DNA of 64,000 nt from Sphingopyxis sp. PAMC25046 (GCF_004795895.1 NZ_CP039250.1:3472001-3536000); one strand, 5' to 3'. Counted from the stretch's first letter, positions 18,462 to 26,511 are shown. Numbers and translations are program-made. Notes: generated by a model not told the origin, from the sequence alone.

Positions 18462-18883
18462 CGCCCACCTCCATTGTCTTTCGCGGAGGCAGCAAGCGTG
18501 CGCTGGCCGCTGGCGAGCGCTTCGCCGACGCGGGCAATGAACGCCTCGAAGCGGTCTCGGCCGATCGCACGCGCCGCTTCGTCGGCTTCGGCCAAAGGGG
18601 CCTGCACCATCAGTTCATAGCGGATGAACAGCGCCAGGCTCTCGAGCAGCACATGCCCGTCACGCTCGACACGCCCCAGCGCGAGCGACATGCGATCGAG
18701 CCGCTGGCTGAACTTGTTCTCCAGCTCGCTCGCCGCCTGCCGGTTGAGCCAGGCGGTGAGCGCGTCGGTGAGGATCGCCGATTTGGACGCGCCGGGCTGG
18801 CTCGCCAGCGCCTCGAAGCGGTGGCTCAGATCTTCGGGCAGGAAGAGCTGGTAGCGGACGCGGTTGGGTTTGATCGCGGCCAT
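18458..18883 (-). CDS. CopG/ribbon-helix-helix-type protein of the transfer operon
   Basis: 141 residues. The N-terminus (RVRYQLFLPEDLSHRFEALA, then SKSAILTDALTAWLNRQAA) is a ribbon-helix-helix DNA-binding fold, followed by a helical tail. The gene sits between traG and trbB in the same operon, its usual place in this element family. It may regulate the operon or act at the origin of transfer; neither is shown. Confidence 0.75.
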   Translation of the reverse strand: MAAIKPNRVRYQLFLPEDLSHRFEALASQPGASKSAILTDALTAWLNRQAASELENKFSQRLDRMSLALGRVERDGHVLLESLALFIRYELMVQAPLAEADEAARAIGRDRFEAFIARVGEALASGQRTLAASAKDNGGGR

Positions 18884-18885
18884 TG

Positions 18886-20931
18886 TCAGAAGTCCGGCAG
18901 CATGTCGGCGCTGCGACCCTGATTGATCGCGTGAGCGCGGATCAGCGTGCCGGTGGCGCCGGCGCGGTCCATCGCGTGCTTGTCGGCGATCGTGTCGGTG
19001 TCGTCGCTGTCCAGGCCGAGCAGGTCGAGCTGCTTTGGCGGCTCGGGTTTTTTGGCGGGTTCTTCGCCGAGGCCGGGGTGGCGCTGCTGTTGCAAGCCGC
19101 CGTCCTCATCCGCCTTCGCATCGTCATCGGGCTTGCCGAGCCGGGTATCGGGCGCGCGGACCAGTCCGCTCCAGTCGTTGGGGCGTGCCTGCGGCCGGTC
19201 GGGATAGTCTCCGGGCGCGGGCTGCGGCGGCGGTGCGATCCGCTCGCGGAAATTGCGGTCCTCGTAATAGCGCAGCTTCCTCGCGCGGATCGGGGCCATG
19301 CCGGAGACAAGGACAAGCTCATCCTTGGGCGGGAGCTGCATCACCTCGCCGGTGGTCAGGAGTGGCCGGGCGGTCTCCTGCCGGCTGACCATGACGTGCG
19401 CCAGCCAGGGCGCGAGCCGGTGGCCGGCATAGTTGCGCATCGCGCGCTGTTCGGTGGCGATGCCGAGCGCGTCCGAAATCCGCCGCGCCGTGCGCTCGTC
19501 GTTGGTCGCAAACGCGACGCGGACATGGCAGTTGTCGAGGATCGAGTTGTGCTCGCCATAAGCCTTCTCGATCTGGTTCAAGGACTGCGCGATCAGGAAG
19601 GCGCGCACTCCATAGCCCGCGAGAAAGGCAAGACTGGTCTCGAAGAAGTCGAGCCGCCCCAATGCCGGGAACTCGTCGAGCATCATCAGGAGCTTGTGCT
19701 TGCCCGCCCTGGCGGGATCGGCATCGAGCTTTTCGGTGAGGCGGCGGCCGATCTGGTTGAGCACCAACCGCACCAGCGGCTTGGTGCGGCTGATGTCCGA
19801 TGGCGGGATGACAAGGTAGAGCGAGACCGGATGGCCGGCCTCGACGAGATCGGCGATCCGCCAGTCGCAGCGCGATGTCACCGCGGCGACGGTCGGGTCG
19901 CGATAGAGCCCGAGAAACGACATTGCGGTGGAGAGGACGCCGCTGCGCTCGTTCTCGCTCTTGTTGAGCACCTCGCGCGCCGCCGAGGCGACGACGGGAT
20001 GGATCTGCGGCGCATCCTTCGTGCCGAGGTGATTGGTGGTCATCATCCGCCGGAGCGTGGCGGTGAACGGCCGCTGCGGGTCCGACAGGAATGTGGCTAC
20101 CCGTGCGAGCGTCTTTTCTTCCTCCGCATAAAGGACGTGGAGGATCGCGCCGACCAGGAGCGAATGGGAGGTTTTCTCCCAGTGGTTGCGCCGTTCGAGC
20201 GCGCCTTCGGGATCGACCAGGATGTCGGCGATGTTCTGGACGTCGCGGACCTCATGCTCGCCGCGCCGGACCTCCAGCAGCGGGTTGTATTTGGCGGAAG
20301 CGGGATCGGTCGGATTGAACAGCAGGACGTGGGAGAAGCGCGCGCGCCAGCCGGCGGTGAGCTGCCAGTTCTCGCCCTTGATGTCGTGAACCACGGCGCT
20401 GCCGGTCCAGCCAAGCAGTGTCGGTATGACCAGCCCGACGCCCTTGCCCGAACGGGTTGGCGCGAACGCCATGATATGTTCGGGGCCGTCATGCCGGAGA
20501 TAGCGGCCGCGCGAGCGGCCCAGGAATACGCCGGCATCACCGTAAAGGCCGGCCCGCTCGATCTCGTTCGGCCTGGCCCAGCGCGCCGAACCATAGGTGG
20601 TGACGTGACGCGACTGCCGCGCGCGCCAGAGCGAGCCTGCGATCGCCGCGCCGCAGCCGATGAAACCGCTCGCGCCGGCGAGCGCGCCGGCCTTGTCGAA
20701 AACATGCGGCGCATAGGCATCGTAGTGATACCACCAGGGGAAGAGCGCCCAGGGACGATAGACCGGCGTGCTTCCAGCCATGAACCAGGCCGGACCAAGT
20801 TCGGGCTGGTAGGCGAGCATCGCCGCCGCCCATTGGGTCGCCGCCCAGAGGCCCGCGATCACGATTGCGAACACGACAAGGATCTGGCCGATGAGCAATT
20901 TGGTCGGGGTCACGTTGAAGCTCCCGCCCAT
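18886..20931 (-). CDS. traG: Type IV coupling protein TraG (VirD4-like)
   Basis: 681 residues. Two N-terminal membrane helices (LLIGQILVVFAIVIAGLWAA; GASGFIGCGAAIAGSLW), Walker A APTRSGKGVGLVIPT near residue 158 and Walker B KLLMMLDEFPALGRLDFF near residue 415. Coupling proteins bring the relaxase-DNA complex to the channel. It is the first gene of the leftward traG-copG-trb operon. Confidence 0.92.
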   Translation of the reverse strand: MGGSFNVTPTKLLIGQILVVFAIVIAGLWAATQWAAAMLAYQPELGPAWFMAGSTPVYRPWALFPWWYHYDAYAPHVFDKAGALAGASGFIGCGAAIAGSLWRARQSRHVTTYGSARWARPNEIERAGLYGDAGVFLGRSRGRYLRHDGPEHIMAFAPTRSGKGVGLVIPTLLGWTGSAVVHDIKGENWQLTAGWRARFSHVLLFNPTDPASAKYNPLLEVRRGEHEVRDVQNIADILVDPEGALERRNHWEKTSHSLLVGAILHVLYAEEEKTLARVATFLSDPQRPFTATLRRMMTTNHLGTKDAPQIHPVVASAAREVLNKSENERSGVLSTAMSFLGLYRDPTVAAVTSRCDWRIADLVEAGHPVSLYLVIPPSDISRTKPLVRLVLNQIGRRLTEKLDADPARAGKHKLLMMLDEFPALGRLDFFETSLAFLAGYGVRAFLIAQSLNQIEKAYGEHNSILDNCHVRVAFATNDERTARRISDALGIATEQRAMRNYAGHRLAPWLAHVMVSRQETARPLLTTGEVMQLPPKDELVLVSGMAPIRARKLRYYEDRNFRERIAPPPQPAPGDYPDRPQARPNDWSGLVRAPDTRLGKPDDDAKADEDGGLQQQRHPGLGEEPAKKPEPPKQLDLLGLDSDDTDTIADKHAMDRAGATGTLIRAHAINQGRSADMLPDF

Positions 20932-21255
20932 ACCGCCGGATGCGGTCGGGGCGCGGCTTCAAGACTCGGCTATGGGCCGCCCGAAATGAACGGAGCCGCT
21001 GGGGGCTGGTGGGTGACCGAAGGAGATCACTCGTCGGCGACTGACTCAATATTCCAGCTCTGTTCTTTTGATCGAGCTATGACCCGAGTTGATGATTCTG
21101 CCCTGTCGTTGTCCCTCGAGGTGGCACTGACCACCACACCGCACCGCCGATGACCCGCTACACCCTGCAAAAATCCGAGCTGCAAATTCGGGCTTGCGTG
21201 TCGGATTATCAGACATTATATCGCATTTAATGTAGTGAAATCGTGCGAGGCATGC
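20932..21255. promoter_or_regulatory. Divergent promoter region between traG and the cargo module
   Basis: About 320 bases separate the leftward transfer operon from the rightward cargo operon. The part near 21180-21240 is AT-rich (ATTATATCGCATTTAATG) and could hold the cargo promoter. No small gene with a ribosome site is evident; a GTG at 21235 is in frame with the first cargo gene but lacks a ribosome site. Confidence 0.45.
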
Positions 21256-21594
21256 ATGGCGACAATCGCTCCTCCGCAGCCCGCGGCAACCGCGTTTCCC
21301 AAAGCCGACGCCATTAGGGCGTTGGTCGACGAACTGCTGCAAGTGGCCAGGGCTGAGGCACAGGTGCGCGGAATTGCCCTGCCTCCGGAAAACCCGAAGA
21401 TCATCCAGGCGCCCGTGCCACTCGACTCCTTGTCCGTGGTCGACACGCTTTGCGCGGTGGAGCAGGTCCTCGACATCGAGCTTCGCGACAGCATCGTCCG
21501 CACCGGCGGCTACAATTCGATCGAGAAGGCGATTGACGACCTCCTCCCTAAGATCGAACGCGTCTGGGTTAAGAAGAAAGGGTCGAAGCCATGA
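21256..21594 (+). CDS. Acyl-carrier-protein-like small protein, first gene of the cargo module
   Basis: 112 residues from the ATG at 21256 (GAGG about 6 bases upstream; a GTG at 21235 would add 7 residues). Residues 55-100 look like an acyl carrier protein: PLDSLSVVDTLCAVEQVLDI, then IELRDSIVRTGG and a final helix. Ser58 would be the phosphopantetheine site. The N-terminal 50 residues are an extra helical region not found in ACPs. It overlaps the next gene by 4 bases (ATGA). I infer either a true carrier or an ACP fold reused as a binding partner. Confidence 0.55.
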   Translation: MATIAPPQPAATAFPKADAIRALVDELLQVARAEAQVRGIALPPENPKIIQAPVPLDSLSVVDTLCAVEQVLDIELRDSIVRTGGYNSIEKAIDDLLPKIERVWVKKKGSKP

Positions 21595-21965
21595 CCAATC
21601 TCGCACTCCGCCAGGAAGGCGACGAGCAGGAGCGGCGGCGCTTGGGCGACCGTCTGCGCGAAGCACGGAAATATCTCGGCCTCAAGCAGGAAGAAGTTGC
21701 TGCCTATCTCAAGATTCCCCGGACCGCGCTTACCGATATCGAGAATGGCCAGCGCCGCGTTGAAGCGATCGAACTGACGCGGCTTGCCCGTCTTTACCGC
21801 CAGTCGGTGGCCTATTTTACCGGCGAAGACGAGGCCTCCGCGAGCCTTCCCGCCGATGTCGCCCATCTGGCGCGACGCGTTGCGGCCTTGTCGACTGAGG
21901 ACCGGGCCGAGCTGAGCCGGTTTGCCGAATATCTCCGCTCGCGGTCTGGCGGCGAACGGAGCTGA
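21591..21965 (+). CDS. XRE-family transcriptional regulator
   Basis: 124 residues. An N-terminal XRE HTH (RLREARKYLGLKQEEVAAYL, then IPRTALTDIENGQRR) is followed by a helical tail (ADVAHLARRVAALSTEDRAE). It is directly followed, after 3 bases, by an ImmA/IrrE-type protease gene. In that widespread pairing the protease cleaves the repressor on a stress signal, so this is probably the repressor of the operon. Confidence 0.85.
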   Translation: MTNLALRQEGDEQERRRLGDRLREARKYLGLKQEEVAAYLKIPRTALTDIENGQRRVEAIELTRLARLYRQSVAYFTGEDEASASLPADVAHLARRVAALSTEDRAELSRFAEYLRSRSGGERS

Positions 21966-21968
21966 TCG

Positions 21969-22979
21969 ATGGCGTCGGATTATGCGAGCGCGGTTCGCGC
22001 TGGTACGATGGCAGCGGGCCGCCTGCATCGCGAACTCGATACGCGCGCACTGATCGAGACCCAAGGCGGCAGCGTCGATGTCTTCGGCGCGATCCATGCC
22101 GTGGGTCTACCCTTGCTGCTTCGTCCTCTGAAAGGCCTGCTCGGCGCCTATCTCAGCGCACCTGCTCCTGGCGTTCTCGTCACGACGGAACGACCGATGA
22201 GCATCCAGCGCTTCACGGCCGCGCACGAACTCGGGCATTTTTCGATGCGACACGAGCCGAGCCTCGACGATGAGAGCATCCTGCGCCGGATGCCGATGTC
22301 GCCCGAACCGGGAAACAACTTCGAGGAAACCGAAGCCGACGCCTTTGCGATCGCCTTCATGATGCCGAAATGGCTGGTGCTCGCGCACAGCGCGCGACAA
22401 GGATGGCAGATCGATCATTTCCGGCGCCCCAATGTCGTCTATCAGCTCTCGCTGCGGATCGGCGCCAGCTATGAGGCGACGTGCCGCACCCTGGTTCGCT
22501 ACAATCTGATTTCGCCATCGGTGATGACCGACCTGCTCCGGACGCAGCCGCGCAGCCTGAAGGTCGATCTCCTCAAGGACTATCGGCCCGACAACTATCG
22601 CGGCGACGTCTGGCTGCTGACCGAGCGCGATGCCGGCTCGCGGATCGATGGCAGTCGCAATGATCTTTTCGTGCTGCAGCTCGAAGAACATAGCGGCGGT
22701 GGGTATCTCTGGGATCTCGACCAACTGATCGCCAGCGGCTTCGCCGTCGTTCGAGACGAGCGTGAGGCAATCGACGGCGATGGCATCGGTGGTCCCGTTG
22801 TCCGCCGTGTCACCGCGGCGCCCGATGCGCCGCGGCGCGGCCGCATGTCGCTCGACGAGCGGCGGCCGTGGCAGCCTGCGCCGGCCCTCACCAGCCTGAC
22901 GCTCGATTTCGACCTCACCGGCCCGGAACAGACGGGCCTGTCGCGCGCCGAACGGCGGCACCTGCTCGAGGCCGCCTGA
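21969..22979 (+). CDS. ImmA/IrrE-type zinc metalloprotease
   Basis: 336 residues. The zinc motif AHELGH is at residues 85-90, and the third ligand region FEETEADAFAIAFMMP follows at about 117-130. In ImmA of ICEBs1 and IrrE of Deinococcus this domain cleaves a paired XRE repressor. The C-terminal 150 residues (DVWLLTERDAGSRIDGSRND and later LDFDLTGPEQTGLSRAERR) form a second, mostly beta region that could sense a ligand. It sits between its XRE partner and a papain-like protease. Confidence 0.85.
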   Translation: MASDYASAVRAGTMAAGRLHRELDTRALIETQGGSVDVFGAIHAVGLPLLLRPLKGLLGAYLSAPAPGVLVTTERPMSIQRFTAAHELGHFSMRHEPSLDDESILRRMPMSPEPGNNFEETEADAFAIAFMMPKWLVLAHSARQGWQIDHFRRPNVVYQLSLRIGASYEATCRTLVRYNLISPSVMTDLLRTQPRSLKVDLLKDYRPDNYRGDVWLLTERDAGSRIDGSRNDLFVLQLEEHSGGGYLWDLDQLIASGFAVVRDEREAIDGDGIGGPVVRRVTAAPDAPRRGRMSLDERRPWQPAPALTSLTLDFDLTGPEQTGLSRAERRHLLEAA

Positions 22980-22985
22980 CGCCCC

Positions 22986-23666
22986 ATGATCGATATCGTC
23001 CGTGACCTTCGGCCGCTGTTCGGGCCTGCGCGCGATCAAGGCGCGCGGCCGACATGCCTCGCATTCGCCGCGAGCGACACCCACGCCGGGCTTCGCGACG
23101 GCTGGGCACCGCTGTCGTGTGAATTCGCCTTTTATGCCGCGCAGAAACGGGCGGGCAGACCGCCGACGAGCGGCGCACTGCTATCCACAATGCTGGACGC
23201 GCTACGGCTCGATGGCCAACCCGACGAGAAAGGCTGGCCGTATCTGGCAGCGGTTCCAGCCGATCATCGACTGTGGACGCCGCCGGCGACCGTTGGCCCG
23301 CTCTATGGCCGCAACGGACAGAGGGATGGAACCGACCTGTCATCCATCCTTGCCGCGCTGGATCGTGACACGCCGGTGCTCATGCTGACGATGCTGTCAC
23401 GGTCTTTCTTCCAGCCGCGCGGTGATGGCGTCGTCGATCCGGCGAACGACGAACTCCCCGAGCCAGCGCAACGGCACGCGGTCGTCGCGGTCGGGCATGG
23501 AACCGTGGACGGCACCCCGGCCATTCTCATCCGCAACAGCTGGGGACCAGGTTGGGGCTTGGAAGGCCACGCCTGGCTTACTGAGCGCTTTCTAGCGCCG
23601 CGCCTTTTCGCCACGGCAAATTTGACGGAGGAAGTCGATGTATCTTCCCATACCGCCGCAGCCTGA
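22986..23666 (+). CDS. Papain-like (C1) cysteine protease
   Basis: 226 residues, without a signal peptide. The catalytic set is complete: DQGARPTCLAFA with Cys24 and the oxyanion Gln18, His164 in RHAVVAVGHG, and Asn184 in IRNSWGPGWG. No propeptide is evident, so it is probably a cytoplasmic, active-as-made protease or is held in check by a partner. It starts 6 bases after the ImmA gene and overlaps the next gene by 29 bases. An intracellular C1 protease in such an operon is unusual. Confidence 0.8.
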   Translation: MIDIVRDLRPLFGPARDQGARPTCLAFAASDTHAGLRDGWAPLSCEFAFYAAQKRAGRPPTSGALLSTMLDALRLDGQPDEKGWPYLAAVPADHRLWTPPATVGPLYGRNGQRDGTDLSSILAALDRDTPVLMLTMLSRSFFQPRGDGVVDPANDELPEPAQRHAVVAVGHGTVDGTPAILIRNSWGPGWGLEGHAWLTERFLAPRLFATANLTEEVDVSSHTAAA

Positions 23667-24417
23667 CTGCGTTGCTGGCTGGCGCGAGGCGGTCCGGCTC
23701 GTCGACCTCGCCACCGGACACCAGGCGCAGAATGTCGTCATCTCCGTGGCCGAGCCGACTGCGCGCGCAACACTCGCCGATCCCGTCGTGGCGGAAGTCG
23801 ATGCCTTCCTTTCGGGCCATGGCAAGAAGCCCATCGAGACGGTCGCCAACACGATTTTTCCGGCAGCGCTGTACAGGCGCTACGGCGCGCCGCAATTCTT
23901 CGACCGGTTTCGCGACAACGTGCTGCCGAAGGTCCGGAGGTCGGGCGCTTGGTCGGGCTATTATTTCGAACGGATGATGGAATTGCCCCGCGCCGACGGC
24001 CAGCCAATCAATCAAATCTGGGGCATCGTCGAGCGCCTGCGCAACCCGAACGTCCGAGCGCTCAACAAATTCGAACTGCTGATCTTCGACCCCGCCCGCG
24101 ACGTGAATGACTCGCCCTACGGCGGTCAGTGCCTGAGCTTTGCCAGTCTCAAGCTGATCGGCAAGGGCGACGATCGTCGCCTCGGCATGACCGCGCTCTA
24201 CCGCAATCACTACTATATCGAAAAACTGCTCGGCAATCTGATCGGCCTCGGCCGTCTGCTCGAATTCATCGCCAAGGAAGGCGGGGTCGCGCTGGGTCCG
24301 CTCACGATCGTCTCGACCAACGCCACGGTCGACACCGCCAACTGGAACCGCGGCGATCTTAAGCAACTCTTTGAACGCTGCGATCAGGCGAGCGCACATC
24401 TCCGTGCTGCGGCGTGA
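23638..24417 (+). CDS. Thymidylate-synthase-superfamily protein
   Basis: 259 residues. The ATG at 23638 has GGAGG about 7 bases upstream. The segment YGGQCLSFASLKLI puts Cys165 where thymidylate synthase has its nucleophile (PPCH), and MTALYRNHYYIEKLLGNLIG puts Arg189 in the phosphate-binding position with a later Asn. The usual Asp of the RSxD motif and the HxY motif are not obvious, so substrate or reaction may differ, for example hydroxymethylation of a pyrimidine nucleotide. It converges on and overlaps the glycosylase-like gene by 34 bases. Confidence 0.65.
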   Translation: MYLPIPPQPDCVAGWREAVRLVDLATGHQAQNVVISVAEPTARATLADPVVAEVDAFLSGHGKKPIETVANTIFPAALYRRYGAPQFFDRFRDNVLPKVRRSGAWSGYYFERMMELPRADGQPINQIWGIVERLRNPNVRALNKFELLIFDPARDVNDSPYGGQCLSFASLKLIGKGDDRRLGMTALYRNHYYIEKLLGNLIGLGRLLEFIAKEGGVALGPLTIVSTNATVDTANWNRGDLKQLFERCDQASAHLRAAA

Positions 24418-25088
24418 GGCGCGCCCAACGGCAGTTCTAGCGGCTCATCGTTGTCATCCGCGACACCGTACAGGCTGAACATGCCCTCGATGAACTCGCG
24501 CTGCCCGCCGTAGCTCGGATGGCGGACCGCGGTGGTCGGAATGTCGAGACCGTCCAGCGCCAGGTGAGCGTCGCGCCCGATCGCGACGATCTGGCGGGGC
24601 CGGATCATTGACACGAGGGCTTGCAATATCGGCCAGGTCGCCTCGCGCTCGCTTCGCGTGTGGCATCGGTTCGACATCGGATCATCCGCTTCATGGGGAT
24701 GGAACGGGAAAACGTTCCAGAGCATGACAGGCTGACCGATCCGCTCTAGCACACGCCAGACGATCGCCGCGGTGCGCTCCGCCACGGCGGGTCCCTGCGT
24801 CGCACGTTCAAATGCGATGCCGCCCATCAGCGTGCCGGCATGTCCGAGGTGAATTTCGTCGGTCAGCGGTACGCCCGTACGCCGCCCCCCGCGATAGCCG
24901 AGATCACGCGCGATCCAGATCGTTTCGACGCGATGATCAAGCGCCGCGGTGAGCAGCATTTCGAGATTGTCGCGGCGCCGGGCGGCGGCGTCGCTGCGGT
25001 CATGGACCGTGCAGCGATCGCGCCAGGGATTGAACACTGAGGGAAGTTCGGTCGCCGCCAGGGTGGACACAAAGGATTTCGGGGTCAT
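24384..25088 (-). CDS. Uracil-DNA-glycosylase-superfamily protein
   Basis: 234 residues from the ATG at 25088, which overlaps the stop of the upstream gene (ATGA). Superfamily motifs: LGYRGGRRTGVPLTDE at 63-78 (the glycine-rich motif I), WNVFPFHP at 124-131, and AVRHPSYGGQ at 187-196 with the His of motif III. The family excises uracil or related bases from DNA. It is the last gene of a three-gene overlapping operon with the RHH and MazG-type genes. Confidence 0.75.
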   Translation of the reverse strand: MTPKSFVSTLAATELPSVFNPWRDRCTVHDRSDAAARRRDNLEMLLTAALDHRVETIWIARDLGYRGGRRTGVPLTDEIHLGHAGTLMGGIAFERATQGPAVAERTAAIVWRVLERIGQPVMLWNVFPFHPHEADDPMSNRCHTRSEREATWPILQALVSMIRPRQIVAIGRDAHLALDGLDIPTTAVRHPSYGGQREFIEGMFSLYGVADDNDEPLELPLGAPHAAARRCALA

Positions 25089-26263
25089 GACGGCAATTCC
25101 TTGATACGCAGGCGGCGATTGGCGAAGTCGATCAGGACGCGGCCGCGCCGATGCTCCTGAAGGAAGCGGAAAGCCGTATAGCCCTGGAGGATCGCTTCCT
25201 CCCAAAGCCACAGCGGACAGCGTTCTGATTCGTAGCCGGCGACGAACTGGCGGACATGCTTCAGCATGTCCAGCGGAAGGCCACCGCGCTTCACGTTTTC
25301 AAAGTACCGGAGTTGCTGCGCTTGTCCGAAAATCCAGGAAGTTATGCCCTCTTCGATGAGAATCGCCCGAGCACCGTCTTCGGCGTCGTCGAGTTTCGGA
25401 TCGCTCTTGCGCTTGAGACGGAGCAGCGCACGCAGCACTGGCGACCAGCCAAGCACCGCGACATAAGCGTAGTGAAAGACATCGTGGAAACGATAGTCGT
25501 CGGGTTCGAGCGCGTTGTCGGTGAGCCGGTCGCCGACATACACACCGCTTGAGCGTTGATACACGAATGTCTGCCCGCGAACGGTGCGTTCATAGACGTC
25601 GATCGCCATCCGCCGCGGCAATTGCTCTTCTGGGTCGAGCGCCGCATCGGTCGGCGCCGGATAGATGCGCTCGCGCGGCCAGCGATCGAAGATCTTGTGA
25701 AGATTCTTCACGGCGGCAGCCTCGATGGTAACACCGGATTCGTTTGCCGCCTGGATCAACCGGCGCATGACCGCGACCAGCCGGCCCGCGAGTGCTTCGC
25801 GGTCCTTCGCAAGACCGCCCGCCTGGAAATCGTTGATGAGCAGCCCAACGTCGCCTGCCAGCGCGAGCAGGCTATGCTCGAACTGCGGCATCGGTGCCTT
25901 GGCAAGCGGAATGTGCTGCGGCTGCAGCGCATGGAAACTGAGCGTTTCGTTGCCGCCCGTCTGCCATTGTCCGCCGTTTGTCGCCGCGGCGGCAGCGATG
26001 TCGCTGAGCGCCATGCGGCTGCGCCGTGCGATCGCCGCCAGATACCAAAGGACGTCACCAAGCTCTTCCGCGACGGCGTGAGCGTAACCCAGGTAGGAGG
26101 CATCGTCGCGCTGCTTTTTCTTGGCCTCACTGAGCAAGCTGCCGACTTCGCCGAAAAGGCCAAGCATCGAGAAGCCCAGTGCGCGGCCACCGCTGCGTTG
26201 ATCAGTCCGCGCGGCCTGCTTCGCATAATCCGCAACAGTGAGAGCTTCGAAATCCTCGCTCAT
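25085..26263 (-). CDS. MazG-type nucleotide pyrophosphohydrolase with extra C-terminal domain
   Basis: 392 residues. Residues 30-80 form a MazG-like helical core with the metal-binding motif AEELGDVLWY (Glu66, Glu67, Asp70) and an upstream Glu39/Glu46 pair. This superfamily hydrolyses NTPs or dNTPs (including dUTP) to the monophosphate and pyrophosphate. Residues 215-392 are a second domain with an HD-like pattern (DDYRFHDVFHYAYVAV with His260, Asp261, His264, and later Glu304/Glu305), which could be a further phosphohydrolase. The ATG overlaps the RHH gene's stop by 4 bases. Confidence 0.7.
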   Translation of the reverse strand: MSEDFEALTVADYAKQAARTDQRSGGRALGFSMLGLFGEVGSLLSEAKKKQRDDASYLGYAHAVAEELGDVLWYLAAIARRSRMALSDIAAAAATNGGQWQTGGNETLSFHALQPQHIPLAKAPMPQFEHSLLALAGDVGLLINDFQAGGLAKDREALAGRLVAVMRRLIQAANESGVTIEAAAVKNLHKIFDRWPRERIYPAPTDAALDPEEQLPRRMAIDVYERTVRGQTFVYQRSSGVYVGDRLTDNALEPDDYRFHDVFHYAYVAVLGWSPVLRALLRLKRKSDPKLDDAEDGARAILIEEGITSWIFGQAQQLRYFENVKRGGLPLDMLKHVRQFVAGYESERCPLWLWEEAILQGYTAFRFLQEHRRGRVLIDFANRRLRIKELPS

Positions 26264-26460
26264 CGCCTGCCCTTCCGGCGATCCGATATCGCGTCTGCGG
26301 GGACGCTCACGCCATAGGCTTCAAGTGCCCGCAGTACGATCATCCGGATCGGCTCGCGGGAATCGAGCGACCGTTGACCGAGATCGCGTTTCGTAACGGC
26401 AGGAATCTGCACCTGAAGATGCTCGTCGCCGACATCGGTTTGCGCTGCGATATTTTTCAT
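26260..26460 (-). CDS. Small ribbon-helix-helix-like protein
   Basis: 66 residues from the ATG at 26460; an in-frame ATG at 26484 would add 8 and neither has a good ribosome site. The segment LQVQIPAVTKRDLGQRSLDS, then EPIRMIVLRALEAYG, matches the ribbon-helix-helix pattern. It overlaps the MazG-type gene (ATGA) and follows the relaxase gene by 27-51 bases. Palindromes at its start suggest autoregulation. It may be the regulator of the leftward half of the cargo module, or an accessory of the relaxase. Confidence 0.55.
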   Translation of the reverse strand: MKNIAAQTDVGDEHLQVQIPAVTKRDLGQRSLDSREPIRMIVLRALEAYGVSVPADAISDRRKGRR

Positions 26461-26488
26461 GAATCCATGAAAACATAATTTCATGAAA
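26455..26488 (-). promoter_or_regulatory. Operator-like palindromes at the RHH gene start
   Basis: TTTCATG-N4-CATGAAA spans 26455-26472 and a perfect TTTCATGAAA palindrome lies at 26479-26488. Both are AT-rich islands in a GC-rich region and overlap the two possible start codons. Ribbon-helix-helix proteins commonly bind such short repeated palindromes; autoregulation is inferred. Confidence 0.5.
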
Positions 26489-26511
26489 ATAGAAAGCCCG
26501 AATCCTCCGGA

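Noticed and set aside
18883..21153. 756-codon open frame on the + strand over traG
   Set aside because: Antisense to a well-supported coupling protein; arginine- and aspartate-rich composition without domains, a product of high GC.
23638..24417. Calling this gene a functional thyA
   Set aside because: Several thymidylate synthase motifs are altered, and length and N-terminus differ; superfamily level only.
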